Part shown: one piece after another, positions 35,160-44,248 of the stretch
How the letters are laid out: each line of letters starts with the position of its first letter
Position numbering within the stretch: position 1 is the stretch's first letter
Assembly (NCBI GenBank): GCA_963829995.1
Contig: CAWHKW010000004.1
Location: forward strand, 310,001-374,000
Direction: 5' to 3'
Source: JACCZX01 sp963829995
Lineage (GTDB): Bacteria; Pseudomonadota; Gammaproteobacteria; Burkholderiales; Burkholderiaceae_F
DNA: 64,000 bases
Notes under the pieces: generated by a model
Databases searched by the model: none
What the model was told of the DNA's origin: nothing
Seen by the model: only the letters and a program-made list of their open reading frames with translations
Translations under genes and position numbers: made by a program

Positions 35160-35771
35160 CTAGCGAAGCAATTCTGCCGAAACAGGCACTTCGCGCCAGT
35201 CCGACGCCAGCGTCCATTCACGGCTGGTGATCGCATTCACCTGAAATGGTTTGGGCAATTGAGTGACGTCGAGCCGCATCCGGACCTGCGCATCGTATTC
35301 CTCGCGCGGACTCAGCAGGCCTTTGTCGGCCACCCTCCAATTTCGAACGCTCTTCAAAAGGCCCAGCGCTTCGTCGAGCGACTCGAACGGTTGTGACAGT
35401 CCGCCGCGAGCGAGCCGATATTGCCGCGTCAACGGACTGTACGACAGGCGGTAAGTCAACGTGCTCGACGCGACCCTGCGGTCGAACCAGTACCAGCGCT
35501 TGCGAAACATCTCGAACTCGATGATGAAGTACAGCGCGATGCCTTTTTGCACAGCCTCTTCAAGCGCCTGTGGCATCTCGAATTCGAATGTGGCGTTCAG
35601 CAGCAGCGCGTCGCCGGTTTCTCGGGTCGCCGGCTCCAGCGCAGCCGCCATCACACCGATCCGTTCCTGCGCGAGTACCGGCGATGGCGCGACCATGGAC
35701 GCGCCAATCGCCAGCCACAGCGGCCATGCCAGCAATGCCGCTCTTAGCTTTGGCACGATGATCGGTTTCAT
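35160..35771 (-). CDS. DUF4390 family protein
   Basis: The protein of 203 residues has a cleavable signal peptide (ending SPVLAQ near residue 36). The mature domain matches DUF4390, a proteobacterial family encoded next to rsmB and ntrY, with conserved segments FRKRWYWFDRRVASSTLTYR and SPREEYDAQVRMRLDVTQLP. It is probably periplasmic. It overlaps rsmB by four bases and touches ntrY, so it is embedded in one operon. Its function is unknown; the position suggests it may feed a signal to NtrY. Confidence 0.85.
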   Translation of the reverse strand: MKPIIVPKLRAALLAWPLWLAIGASMVAPSPVLAQERIGVMAAALEPATRETGDALLLNATFEFEMPQALEEAVQKGIALYFIIEFEMFRKRWYWFDRRVASSTLTYRLSYSPLTRQYRLARGGLSQPFESLDEALGLLKSVRNWRVADKGLLSPREEYDAQVRMRLDVTQLPKPFQVNAITSREWTLASDWREVPVSAELLR

Positions 35772-37099
35772 CCGGTCTTCTCAAGCAACGCGTAGAAAAA
35801 GCCGTCGTGCAGCGTCGGCAGATCCGATCCCTGCCAGGCAGACACGGCTGCCGGCTCTGCGACCGATACCGGCAACAACTGCGACGCCGGCAAGTTCAGT
35901 TGGCGCGCGTCAGTGTGCCGTTCGCCGAAGCGAGCGATCTGCTCGCGCCCTTCCTCCGGAAACAGCGAGCAAATGACGTAAAGCAGCCTACCACCCACGT
36001 TCAACAGCGGCCATAAAGCGTCCAGCAATTCGAGTTGAACCGTTGTCAATTGCGCAACATCGGCCGGACGTCTTAGCCAGGGAATGTCGGGATGACGGCG
36101 CACGATTCCGGACGCGGTGCACGGCGCGTCGAGAACAATGCGGTCGAACGACGCGTTGCCCGCGGCCGGCAGCCATGTCTCCGGATGCGCGGCGTCGCCG
36201 ACGATCACGCGCGCAGTCAAATGGCAACGCCGAAGGTTGTCGGCAATTCTCACGGCACGCGTGTTGTCGACTTCGACAGCGGTCAGATCGTCTGCGCCAA
36301 GCTCGGCTAGATGCGCTGTCTTGCCACCGGGCGCAGCGCAGGCGTCGAGCACTCGCAATCCGGGGCGGATGCCAAGCCAGGGCGCCGCCAGTTGCGCACC
36401 GGCATCCTGTACCGATACGTCGCCGTCGGCGAAGCCCGGGATCTCGGCCACCGGCCGCGGTTGATGCATCCAGACAGCCTGCGCGCCGACCTGCGTGGCT
36501 CCTATTGCGCGCTGCGCAAGCCGTGCGACATAGTCTTTCGCGGTGGTTCGCCGTGAATTGACGCGCAGTATCAGCGGCGGCAGTTGCTGCTGCGACTCGG
36601 CAATGGCCGTCCACTCGTGCGGATATTCAGCGCGCAAGCGCCCGATCCACCACGCCGGCAGGTTGTAACGCACCGTCTCGTCAGCCTGCAATTCGGAGAA
36701 AAGCGTTGCTTGCTGGCGCAGGAAATTGCGCAAAACGGCGTTGATGAAACCCGATGCAGCGCGGGTGGAGGGCGATTGCTGCGCAGCGGCCACCGTTTGA
36801 TCCACCAGCGTATGCCCAGCATGGCGGCCGCGTTGCAACTGAGCCAGCGCCACCGCCAGCAAAGCGGCCACGTCGGCCGCCGGCGCACGAGCTGCCAACC
36901 GCTCGACAAGACGCTCGCTGGCCGCCAGATGACGGACCGCGGTGTAGAGCGCGTCCTGCACCGATGGCCGAAGCTCGGCGCGCTCGGCGAGCGCTGCAGT
37001 GAGCGCACGATCGATCGACTGGCCGACGCGAAAAAGCTGCCAGGCAGCAGCGGCGTATCGCAACACATCGGCCAATGGCGGGGATTGCGCCGTGCTCAC
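35768..37099 (-). CDS. rsmB: 16S rRNA (cytosine-967-C5)-methyltransferase RsmB
   Basis: The protein of 443 residues combines an N-terminal NusB-like RNA-binding domain (about 1-140) with a C-terminal SAM-dependent methyltransferase domain. Motif I is LDACAAPGGKTAHLAEL. The two catalytic cysteines lie in LDAPCTASGIVRRHPDI and YVICSLFPEE. It methylates C967 of 16S rRNA. It overlaps fmt by four bases upstream and DUF4390 by four bases downstream, the usual order in the group. Confidence 0.93.
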   Translation of the reverse strand: MSTAQSPPLADVLRYAAAAWQLFRVGQSIDRALTAALAERAELRPSVQDALYTAVRHLAASERLVERLAARAPAADVAALLAVALAQLQRGRHAGHTLVDQTVAAAQQSPSTRAASGFINAVLRNFLRQQATLFSELQADETVRYNLPAWWIGRLRAEYPHEWTAIAESQQQLPPLILRVNSRRTTAKDYVARLAQRAIGATQVGAQAVWMHQPRPVAEIPGFADGDVSVQDAGAQLAAPWLGIRPGLRVLDACAAPGGKTAHLAELGADDLTAVEVDNTRAVRIADNLRRCHLTARVIVGDAAHPETWLPAAGNASFDRIVLDAPCTASGIVRRHPDIPWLRRPADVAQLTTVQLELLDALWPLLNVGGRLLYVICSLFPEEGREQIARFGERHTDARQLNLPASQLLPVSVAEPAAVSAWQGSDLPTLHDGFFYALLEKTG

Positions 37100-38099
37100 C
37101 CGGTAGCTACAGCGTGGGGACTGACGAAGCGTTGGCCGACTTCGACCGGAAATCCGCTGAGGAAATCGCGCGCCGTGACTCGCTTGCCACCGGCACGTTG
37201 CAATTCGGCAATCAGCAGCTCGCCAGCGCCGCAGGCGACGCGCAGCCCGGAGGAATCGGCAGCTTTGACGACACCAATGTCTGCCTCATCGGCCACCCGA
37301 TCGCCGCTCGCGAGCGCGCGCCATATGCGAACCGTGGTGCCATTGAGCAGGCTCGATGCGATCGGAAACGGATTGAACGCCCGTACCTTGCGCGCGAGCT
37401 GCGCGGCGGAGCTCGACCAGTCCAGCCAGGCCTCCGACTTGTTCAATTTGGTGGCGTACGTCGCACCGTCCGGCTGCGGCGTCGCGACCAGGCGATCGAT
37501 GTTGCAAAGCGCCTCGACGATCAGGCGCGCTCCGACCTGTGCGAGCTTCGAGGTCAGCGCACCAGCGGTATCGTCCGACGCGATCGCGACTTTCTCGGTT
37601 GCCAACATCGGGCCGGTATCGAGCCCGCTGTCCATCTGCATGATGGTGATTCCGGTTTCCGCATCGCCGGCCTCGATCGCACGCGCAACCGGCGCCGCCC
37701 CGCGCCAGCGAGGCAACAACGACGCGTGGATATTCAGCGCCGAAAGTTTCGGCACGCGTCCGCCCCGCGCTCCGCGCGCAATATCGAGCACGGACTGTGG
37801 CAGGATCAACCCATAGGCGGCAACGACCAACACATCAGGAGCGATTGCCTTCAAGCGTGCCTGCGCCGACAAGCCGCCGACTCGCCCTTGCGCAGCGACG
37901 ATGGCGTAGCGACTTCAATATTGTGCGCGAGCGCGAGCTGTTTAACCGGACTCGCGGCCAACTTCATGCCGCGGCCGGCGGCTCGATCGGGCTGCGTCAA
38001 CACCAGCGGCACCGTCCAGCCGGCACGCGGGGCGGCGTCGATGATGGCATTTAGAGCAACCGCCGCGAACTCCGGCGTGCCGGCAAAGACGATTTTCAT
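37096..38099 (-). CDS. fmt: Methionyl-tRNA formyltransferase, interrupted by one missing base as given
   Basis: The N-terminal part begins MKIVFAGTPEFAAVALNAI and contains QPDRAAGRGMKL. The catalytic segment has SALNIHASLLPRWRGAAP with the asparagine-histidine pair, then GITIMQMDSGLDTG. The frame changes near 37876. Adding one base there joins GESAA to LSAQARLKAIAPDVLVVAAYG and gives 335 codons, normal for the enzyme. It formylates initiator methionyl-tRNA. Because fmt belongs to the core translation set and both halves are well conserved, a consensus deletion is likely. It overlaps rsmB by four bases. Confidence 0.88.
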
Positions 38100-38158
38100 G
38101 ACTGATCTGTAGGAAACTGGTGACGCGGCGATCGCAGTGGCTTGTCCACTGCCTTTGT

Positions 38159-38250
38159 ACTGCGCGCGTACGCGCGGCCGCTCCGAAGGGAGCGCGCCTA
38201 ACTAGTCGCGACGAGTGCACGTGCGACCGCGCAGCGGTCGCGTACACGAG
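38159..38250 (-). repeat. Structured intergenic repeat, copy A
   Basis: This 92-bp element matches the element at 44041-44132 when reverse-complemented, with about eight differences. On the minus strand, the sense of the upstream regulator gene, it begins 11 bases after the stop codon. It contains a hairpin (GCGACCGC, loop TGC, GCGGTCGC), a second hairpin (CGCTCC/GGAGCG) and a palindrome (CGCGCGTACGCGCG). The first stem differs from copy B by a compensating base-pair exchange, which indicates that the structure is conserved. Confidence 0.75.
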
Positions 38251-38260
38251 GAGCGCTCCG

Positions 38261-39028
38261 TTACATCTGTCTGAACAGATGTACGTACTGGCGCGCTACC
38301 GGCAGCTCGCGGGACGTATCGCGCATCCTTACATACAGCTTCCCGGTCAGGTCACGGCGGGTCGCGGCCACGGCATTCATGTTCACGATGACCGACCGGT
38401 GGATCTGCGCAAAATCATCCGGATTCAGCTGTTCGCCCAACTCCGACAACGAAATGCGAATCAACCATTCGGTGAGATTGGCGCCATCGCGCGCGAAAAC
38501 ACAGGTGTATTTGTCGTCGGCTTGGAAATACTGCACGTCGGCGACCGGGATCTGCTGCGTAAGTTCTCCGTCGGCCGTGCGCTTGCTCGCACGAATCCAG
38601 CGCAAGTGACGGGTCGCAGCGCCGCCCGCCAGATGATGCGAGAGCTGCTGTAGCAGCGGCGCGAGGTCCCGAACCGGCGCGCTCTTTTTCAATTTTTCGA
38701 TGGTACGAGTGAGTCTTTCGTCGGTCACCGGCTTCAACAAATAGTCGACCGCGTCGCGTTCGAAAGCATCGAGGGCGTATTGATCGTAGGCAGTGACAAA
38801 GATAACTTTGATTTGGCCGGTGAGCTTCTCGGCTACCTGCAATCCGGTGGCGCCGGGCATGCGAATATCGAGAAAGGCGATGTCCGGCGAGTGCTCAGCG
38901 ATTGCAGCGGCTGCGGCCGGGCCGCTATCGGCCATAGCCACGATCTGCAACTCTGGCCACAGCTTCCCCAGCTTGTCGCGCAGATACTGAGCCAAATGGA
39001 GCTCATCGTCCGCGATGATGGCTTTCAA
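38261..39028 (-). CDS. LytTR-family response regulator (AlgR-like)
   Basis: The protein of 255 residues has a receiver domain (1-120; DDE at 7-9, phosphoacceptor in FLDIRMPG, lysine in LLKPVTDE) and a C-terminal LytTR DNA-binding domain (about 145-250; QYFQADDKYTCVFA and FAQIHRSVIVNMNAV). Ten bases separate it from the partner kinase. A perfect palindrome, ACATCTGT-CTGA-ACAGATGT, covers its last codons. The pair lies between fmt and def, which are usually neighbours. Targets are unknown; AlgR-type regulators control surface and envelope genes. Confidence 0.88.
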   Translation of the reverse strand: MKAIIADDELHLAQYLRDKLGKLWPELQIVAMADSGPAAAAAIAEHSPDIAFLDIRMPGATGLQVAEKLTGQIKVIFVTAYDQYALDAFERDAVDYLLKPVTDERLTRTIEKLKKSAPVRDLAPLLQQLSHHLAGGAATRHLRWIRASKRTADGELTQQIPVADVQYFQADDKYTCVFARDGANLTEWLIRISLSELGEQLNPDDFAQIHRSVIVNMNAVAATRRDLTGKLYVRMRDTSRELPVARQYVHLFRQM

Positions 39029-39037
39029 TGCCAGACC

Positions 39038-40162
39038 CTACCCGAGATGAGTCAGTGGAATCGTCATTCTGACGCGCGTGCCGCGAGCCAACTCTTCCAC
39101 GACCAGCCGCGCTTTCGCACCATAAAGCGAAGTCATTCGATCCCTTAAATTAGTGAGTCCGACCCCAGTGCCGGCGCGCGGCGAAAAGCCCAGCCCGTCA
39201 TCCTCGACGTCCAGTTGTAGCGCCCCATCAGCGGCACGCGCGCTCAAACGTACGTTGCCGCCCTCGAGTTTGGGCTCGAGACCGTGCTTGATCGAGTTTT
39301 CTACCAGCGGCTGCAACGACAAAGGCGGAATGCTGACGTCAAGCAGCTCGGGCGGAACGTCAATCGAGTACGACAGCCTTTCACCCATCCTGATGCGCAG
39401 AATATCGAGGTACGCCGCAATCAGTGCGGTTTCCTGACCGAGCGTGGTGCGCTCGCTACGGCTCGCGGCAAGCGAAGCACGCAGTAGCTCGATCAAGCGT
39501 TCAAGCATCAGCCGCGCCTTATCGGGCGCCGTGTCGATCAGCGACACGACGTTTGCCAGCGTATTGAACAGAAAATGCGGCTCGATCTGCGCCTGCAACG
39601 AGCGAAGCTGGGCATCGATGGCCTGGCGCTGTAGCTCGACTGCCTTGGCACGCTCGCGCTCGCTCGCCGCCTCCGCATTTGCAAGGCGCGTCTTGCCCGA
39701 CAGGTACCGGTACCAGAAAGTCGAAAAAATGATGGACACGATAACGATCGCCACGACGACACGTGGAGCGCCTTGAACGATGCGACTCACGTCCACGCCA
39801 AGCAGGGTCAGGCCGATCCAGTAGCCGATCAGGCAGCCAACGATCGGAATTCCGGCAAAGAAGATCACCCGATTGCGGGTCGAGAAGGCTTCGATGCAAT
39901 CACGCCCCAGCAGGTAACCACCCGCCTCGTACAAGGCGTGAATCGTCAGCCCGATCGACTGCGCGATCACGAAGTTCCACATTAAATATCTGATCGGGTC
40001 GGCACGGCCTGAAAACCCCCATGCCACCAGCGTCAGCACGACCGCGATCGCGGTGTTGAAAACCATCGTCCAGACGACCTGCAGCCAGGCCGGGCCCGAT
40101 GGACGCAGCGAAAAGGACCACCAGCTACGCCATGATTGGCGCAGTACGGAAACGTTCAGCAT
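39038..40162 (-). CDS. Sensor histidine kinase of the LytS/AlgZ type
   Basis: The protein of 374 residues has four membrane segments in the first 160 residues. A short coiled linker (NAEAASERERAKAVELQRQ) follows, then the His_kinase domain with the box QIEPHFLFNTLANVVSL. The N-box is LVENSIKHGL and the G-boxes are DGLGFSPRAGTGVGLTNLRD. It should phosphorylate the LytTR regulator encoded ten bases downstream. There is no extracellular sensor domain, so the signal is probably sensed within the membrane. Confidence 0.88.
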   Translation of the reverse strand: MLNVSVLRQSWRSWWSFSLRPSGPAWLQVVWTMVFNTAIAVVLTLVAWGFSGRADPIRYLMWNFVIAQSIGLTIHALYEAGGYLLGRDCIEAFSTRNRVIFFAGIPIVGCLIGYWIGLTLLGVDVSRIVQGAPRVVVAIVIVSIIFSTFWYRYLSGKTRLANAEAASERERAKAVELQRQAIDAQLRSLQAQIEPHFLFNTLANVVSLIDTAPDKARLMLERLIELLRASLAASRSERTTLGQETALIAAYLDILRIRMGERLSYSIDVPPELLDVSIPPLSLQPLVENSIKHGLEPKLEGGNVRLSARAADGALQLDVEDDGLGFSPRAGTGVGLTNLRDRMTSLYGAKARLVVEELARGTRVRMTIPLTHLG

Positions 40163-40282
40163 CGATCAGTCACGCGTCGCGGCGAAGCGGCCAATGTAAC
40201 GGTTGCCGTGGCCGCGGACAGCGAACCGCGATAGAGCGCCGGAAATCCGGCGCCAATCGACCGCCGCATCGGTGCGCAGCGG

Positions 40283-40789
40283 TCAGGCCGCCTTGATCTT
40301 GCGCTTTTTAAGGCGGGTCTTGATGCGGTTCTGTTTCAGCGGCGACAAATACTCGACGAAGACTTTGCCCAGCAGATGATCCATTTCGTGCTGGACACAC
40401 ACCGCCAGCAAACCTTCGCACTCGAGGTCGTACGCAGTGCCGTCGACCTTCTGCGCCCGCACCCGCACCTTGGCCGGACGCGTCACCGCGTCGTAGATGC
40501 CCGGCACCGACAAGCACCCTTCCTCACACTCGACCTGTTCTTCGGACGCCCACACGATCTCCGGATTGACCAGCACATGCAGCTGGTCCTTGGTTTCCGA
40601 CACATCAACGACCAGCAGCCGCTCGTGCACATCGACCTGGGTCGCGGCAAGTCCCACCCCCGGCGCGGCGTACATGGTGTGCGCCATGTTGTCCGCGAGG
40701 CGGCGCAATGAGTCGTCGAACCGAGTCACCGGCCGCGCGACGATTTTTAGCCGCGGATCGGGGTACTCGATGATGTCAAGCAGTGTCAC
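40283..40789 (-). CDS. def: Peptide deformylase
   Basis: The protein of 168 residues has all three deformylase motifs: GVGLAATQV, EGCLSVPG with the metal-binding cysteine, and HEMDHLLG with the two histidines and catalytic glutamate. It removes the formyl group from nascent proteins, acting after Fmt. The GTG at 40789 was chosen because GGAG lies six bases upstream and family members begin at this point (TLLDIIEYPDPRL). The basic tail (KTRLKKRKIKAA) is typical. It diverges from the LysM operon. Confidence 0.93.
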   Translation of the reverse strand: MTLLDIIEYPDPRLKIVARPVTRFDDSLRRLADNMAHTMYAAPGVGLAATQVDVHERLLVVDVSETKDQLHVLVNPEIVWASEEQVECEEGCLSVPGIYDAVTRPAKVRVRAQKVDGTAYDLECEGLLAVCVQHEMDHLLGKVFVEYLSPLKQNRIKTRLKKRKIKAA

Positions 40790-41127
40790 TGATCGCTCCA
40801 AAACCGATCTTCTCGCCGTCAGACGCCACGCCGATGACTTTCAATCCCCCTTAAATGCCCGAAGTTTGAGTGCTTTTCAAGCACCGCTCGCGCCCTGGCT
40901 CAGCCAAACTTGCGCGACAGGAAGCGTCGGTTACGACCTATGGCATCGCGCTTAGTCGGGATCGAAGTCTGAGAGCATCCGTTGCTATATCAATGCATTA
41001 CGGTCAAAATTTGCAGCGCGTTATTAGATATCGGCGCAATCCTAAAAAGTTCAAGGGAAGGGTTGGGCGCTGGCTTTGTCTCGTTTCCGTTCCCGCGGTT
41101 CATCGATAAGCGTGACCAGGAGTTTTC
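40790..41127 (+). promoter_or_regulatory. Divergent intergenic region with a candidate sigma70 promoter at 40982-41010
   Basis: This 338-bp gap separates def from the LysM gene and contains no convincing reading frame. The best plus-strand promoter candidate is TTGCTA at 40982-40987, a 17-base spacer, then CAAAAT at 41005-41010. Each box matches the sigma70 consensus at four of six positions. It would give a leader of about 110 bases ending in the AGGAG site before the LysM ATG. The AT-rich stretch around 40980-41060 supports promoter activity. The def promoter is not obvious. Confidence 0.4.
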
Positions 41128-42387
41128 ATGACCCACACTAAGTTAGGCGCGAAGTTTTTCGCCCTGTCGGCCGCGGTACTCGCCATGTCTTTTGGGGGCA
41201 GCGCTGCCATTGCGCAGGATTCGACGCCGGCGTCTCGCTTACCGATAACGCCTCAGCAGCGCGGCACGGCCGATCAGGTCGCACAGGCCGGAGTTCCGTT
41301 GTCGGCACTGGCGCCAAATGCCCCTGAGCGTTACACGGTCAAGAGCGGCGATACCCTGTGGGACCTGTCGGGCATGTACCTGACGAGTCCCTGGCGCTGG
41401 CCCGAGCTGTGGGGAATGAACAAGACGCAGATCAAGAATCCGCACTTGATCTATCCCGGGCAGACGCTGGTATTGGTCAAGGACGGCGACCGCGCTCGGC
41501 TGCAACTGGCCGAAGGCGAACCGGGCATCGGGCGGCTGGAGCCGCGCATCCGCGACGCTGGCAGCGAGCGTTCTGCGATTTCTGCGATTCCCAATAATCT
41601 GATCGCGCCGTTCTTGTCGCAGCCCCTTGTGCTCGATGCCAATGGCCTGGCCGACTCGCCGCGCATCGTTGCCACGCAGGAAGGCCGCGTCTTTGTGGGC
41701 CGTGGCGACGACGTCTATGCGCGCGGCATCCAGGACGATGCGATCGTCAATTACAACGTGTACCGCCCGCTGCGCCCGCTATTCGACCCGGACGACAAGG
41801 TACGCAAAAATCCGATTGCCTACGAAGCGTTCTACCTCGGCACCGCCAACAAGGTCGGCGGCGGCGAGATCGCGAAGATGCGCATCGATTCGAGCAAGCA
41901 GGAGATCGGCGTCGGCGACCGACTGCGAGCGGTCGAGCGCCAGGAACTCGTCACCTACATGCCCAAGCGACCGGATTCGCCGATCGACGCGCGTGTCATT
42001 GCGATGTATGACGGCGTTCGATATGCCGGTGGCGGAAGCATCGTGACGTTGAGCCGCGGCAGTGACGAGGGAGTCTCGAGCGGCGACGTGCTTCAGCTGT
42101 ATCGAACGGGTGAGACGAAGCTCGATCGCACCTCCAACAAACGCGAGTTCATCAAGCTGCCGGACGAGCAGATTGGACTGGCCTTCGTGTTCCGAGTGTT
42201 TCCCGGTATCTCCTACGCGCTGATCGCGCGCGGAACAAGGGCAGTTGAAGTCGGCGACCGCGCAACCAATCCGAGCGACGAACTGGAATTTACGACAGAA
42301 GAACAGCGCATGGGGATCACCCCCGAGCAGACGAGGCTGACGCCGCAGGAACAGCGCGGTAAAGACCTGGGCAACCTGGTGAAATAA
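41128..42387 (+). CDS. Secreted LysM peptidoglycan-binding protein
   Basis: The protein of 419 residues has a signal peptide (cleaved after AIAQ near residue 30). One LysM domain lies at about 70-125, with RYTVKSGDTLWDLSGMYL and NPHLIYPGQTLVLVKDG. The remaining 290 residues, including IVTLSRGSDEGVSSGDVLQLY, are conserved in the betaproteobacterial family encoded upstream of dprA. It should bind cell-wall glycan in the periplasm. An AGGAG site precedes the ATG, and it is first in a LysM-dprA-smg run. Confidence 0.9.
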   Translation: MTHTKLGAKFFALSAAVLAMSFGGSAAIAQDSTPASRLPITPQQRGTADQVAQAGVPLSALAPNAPERYTVKSGDTLWDLSGMYLTSPWRWPELWGMNKTQIKNPHLIYPGQTLVLVKDGDRARLQLAEGEPGIGRLEPRIRDAGSERSAISAIPNNLIAPFLSQPLVLDANGLADSPRIVATQEGRVFVGRGDDVYARGIQDDAIVNYNVYRPLRPLFDPDDKVRKNPIAYEAFYLGTANKVGGGEIAKMRIDSSKQEIGVGDRLRAVERQELVTYMPKRPDSPIDARVIAMYDGVRYAGGGSIVTLSRGSDEGVSSGDVLQLYRTGETKLDRTSNKREFIKLPDEQIGLAFVFRVFPGISYALIARGTRAVEVGDRATNPSDELEFTTEEQRMGITPEQTRLTPQEQRGKDLGNLVK

Positions 42388-42416
42388 CGCGGCATCAATA
42401 CACCGACGCACGCAAA

Positions 42417-43517
42417 ATGCAGGCGGCCGAACGCGCCGCCTGGCTGCGCCTGATTAGCACTCCAGGTCTGGGACCACGCGCCGCACGCAAGCTTCTGTCC
42501 GCATTCGGTCTGCCGCAGGCCATCTTCGACGCTGGGCTTCCGAATCTGTTGCGGTCGGTCCCCGAGCCGCTTGCCCGCGTGCTTGCGCAAGCGCCAAGTA
42601 CCGAGGCGCGGTCGGCGATCGATGCCACCGAACACTGGCTCGCCGCCGCGCCCGATCATGCGCTGCTGACCCTGGCGGACTCCGCCTACCCACAAGCGCT
42701 GCTCGCGACCGCGGACCCACCGGTGGTCCTGTTTGCAATCGGCCGAGTCGAGCTGCTAAATCGGACTTCCCTCGCGATCGTCGGCAGCCGCAACGCGACC
42801 CGGCAAGGCAGCGAAAACGCTCAACTGTTTGCGCGTGCACTGGCGCAGGCCGGCATCACAATCGCCAGCGGTCTAGCGCTCGGCATCGACGCCGCTGCGC
42901 ATCGCGGTGCGCTTGCCGCCGACAGCGATGCTTCGACGATTGCGGTCGTCGGCACCGGAGTTGATGTGACCTATCCCGCCAGCAACCGCACATTGACGAC
43001 CGACATACGAAAGCGGGGAGTTGTGATCTCCGAATTTACGTTGCGCACCCCGGCCATCGCGCACAACTTTCCGCGCCGCAATCGCATCATCGCCGGCATC
43101 ACGCGCGGTACGTTGGTCGTCGAAGCGGCGTTGCGTTCGGGCTCGCTGATTACCGCCCGATTGGCCGCCGACAACGGCCGCGAAGTGTTCGCTGTGCCGG
43201 GTTCGATTCACTCACCCTTGTCCAAGGGTTGCCACCAGCTGATACGCGACGGCGCCAAGCTGGTCGAATCTGCTCAGGACGTACTCGAAGAAATCGGTTT
43301 GGCGCACCGGCGCGCTGCCCATGCCGACGATCTTCCGGTTGAACCTGCCGCGCATGCAGACGTCCTCGACCTGGTTGGCCACGATCCGATTGATCTTGAG
43401 CGTCTGGTCGAGCAGAGCGGCCGTGAGCCGGGCGAGTTGGTCGGTGCCTTGCTGGAGCTCGAACTGGCACAACATGTTGAGCGTCTGCCAGGTAACCGAT
43501 ACCAAAGGTTGCGTTAA
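42417..43517 (+). CDS. dprA: DNA-processing protein DprA
   Basis: The protein of 366 residues has an N-terminal helical domain, a central Rossmann-like DprA domain with SLAIVGSRNATRQG, ASGLALGIDAAAHRGAL and VVGTGVDVTYPASNR, and a C-terminal winged-helix domain (about 310-365). DprA protects incoming single-stranded DNA and loads RecA during natural transformation. It lies 30 bp after the LysM gene. Its presence is usual in non-competent species too, so it does not prove competence. Confidence 0.92.
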   Translation: MQAAERAAWLRLISTPGLGPRAARKLLSAFGLPQAIFDAGLPNLLRSVPEPLARVLAQAPSTEARSAIDATEHWLAAAPDHALLTLADSAYPQALLATADPPVVLFAIGRVELLNRTSLAIVGSRNATRQGSENAQLFARALAQAGITIASGLALGIDAAAHRGALAADSDASTIAVVGTGVDVTYPASNRTLTTDIRKRGVVISEFTLRTPAIAHNFPRRNRIIAGITRGTLVVEAALRSGSLITARLAADNGREVFAVPGSIHSPLSKGCHQLIRDGAKLVESAQDVLEEIGLAHRRAAHADDLPVEPAAHADVLDLVGHDPIDLERLVEQSGREPGELVGALLELELAQHVERLPGNRYQRLR

Positions 43518-43568
43518 TCCGACTATGACCCTTTACAGCGCGCTACCGCTCGCATAAATTGCGCCCAC

Positions 43569-44027
43569 GTGTTTGACGTCCTCGTCTATCTATACGAAAA
43601 CTACGGCGCGCTGCATGCGTGCCCGGACTCCGACTCGCTGTCGAAACGCCTGACCGACGCCGGGTTTGAAGACGAAGAGATTTCAGACGCGCTGATCTGG
43701 CTGTCCGGACTGCAGCTCGTCACATCCGAATCGATCGCGGTGGGCCCGGAGAGCGAGCGAGCGTTTCGAGTTTATGCAGCCACCGAATTCGAGCGCCTTG
43801 GGATTGAAGCGGTAGGTTTCCTCAGTTTTCTCGAGCAGGCATCGCAGCTGACACCGACACAGCGCGAGATCGTCATCGAGCGTGCGCTGGCAACCGACGA
43901 ATCGCCGATATCGCTCGATATGCTGAAGGTGATCGTTCTAATGGTGTTGTGGAGTCAGCAGGCCGATATCGACGTACTGCTTCTGGAAGAGCTGCTCGGC
44001 GCCGGCGACGATCGCGCAAAGCACTAA
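43569..44027 (+). CDS. smg: Smg / DUF494 family protein
   Basis: The protein of 152 residues matches Smg, an acidic, helical cytoplasmic protein encoded after dprA in many beta- and gammaproteobacteria. The start is GTG (FDVLVYLYENY is conserved), and the C-terminal segment LDMLKVIVLMVLWSQ is typical. No biochemical activity is established. It ends the LysM-dprA-smg run and is followed after 13 bases by repeat copy B. Confidence 0.9.
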   Translation: MFDVLVYLYENYGALHACPDSDSLSKRLTDAGFEDEEISDALIWLSGLQLVTSESIAVGPESERAFRVYAATEFERLGIEAVGFLSFLEQASQLTPTQREIVIERALATDESPISLDMLKVIVLMVLWSQQADIDVLLLEELLGAGDDRAKH

Positions 44028-44040
44028 AAGTCGTGCGTTG

Positions 44041-44132
44041 CTCGTGTACGCGACGGCTTCGCCGTCGCACGTGCACTCGCACCGATTAGTTAGGCGCGCT
44101 CCCTTCGGAGCGGCCGCGCGTACGCGCGCAGA
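44041..44132 (+). repeat. Structured intergenic repeat, copy B
   Basis: This is the second copy of the 92-bp element at 38159-38250, in inverted orientation but in the same sense relative to its upstream gene (smg, stop at 44027). It contains the hairpin GCGACGGC-TTC-GCCGTCGC at 44050-44068, the hairpin CGCTCC-CTTC-GGAGCG near 44098-44112, and the palindrome CGCGCGTACGCGCG near 44116-44129. There is no T-tract, so it resembles a REP-type element rather than an intrinsic terminator. Confidence 0.75.
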
Positions 44133-44248
44133 ACAACTGCAAACAAAGGCGTCAGATTAGGCGCCTCCAATTGCGTTTCCATTTAGTTGTTATCCTGAAA
44201 AAAGGAACAAGCTAGGAGGCCGCTCGTTTCGGGCTGCTCCGTTCATTC

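Noticed and set aside
38159..44132. The inverted repeats as ends of an insertion sequence or transposon
   Set aside because: No transposase or target duplication is seen, and the segment between them holds core genes def, dprA and smg.
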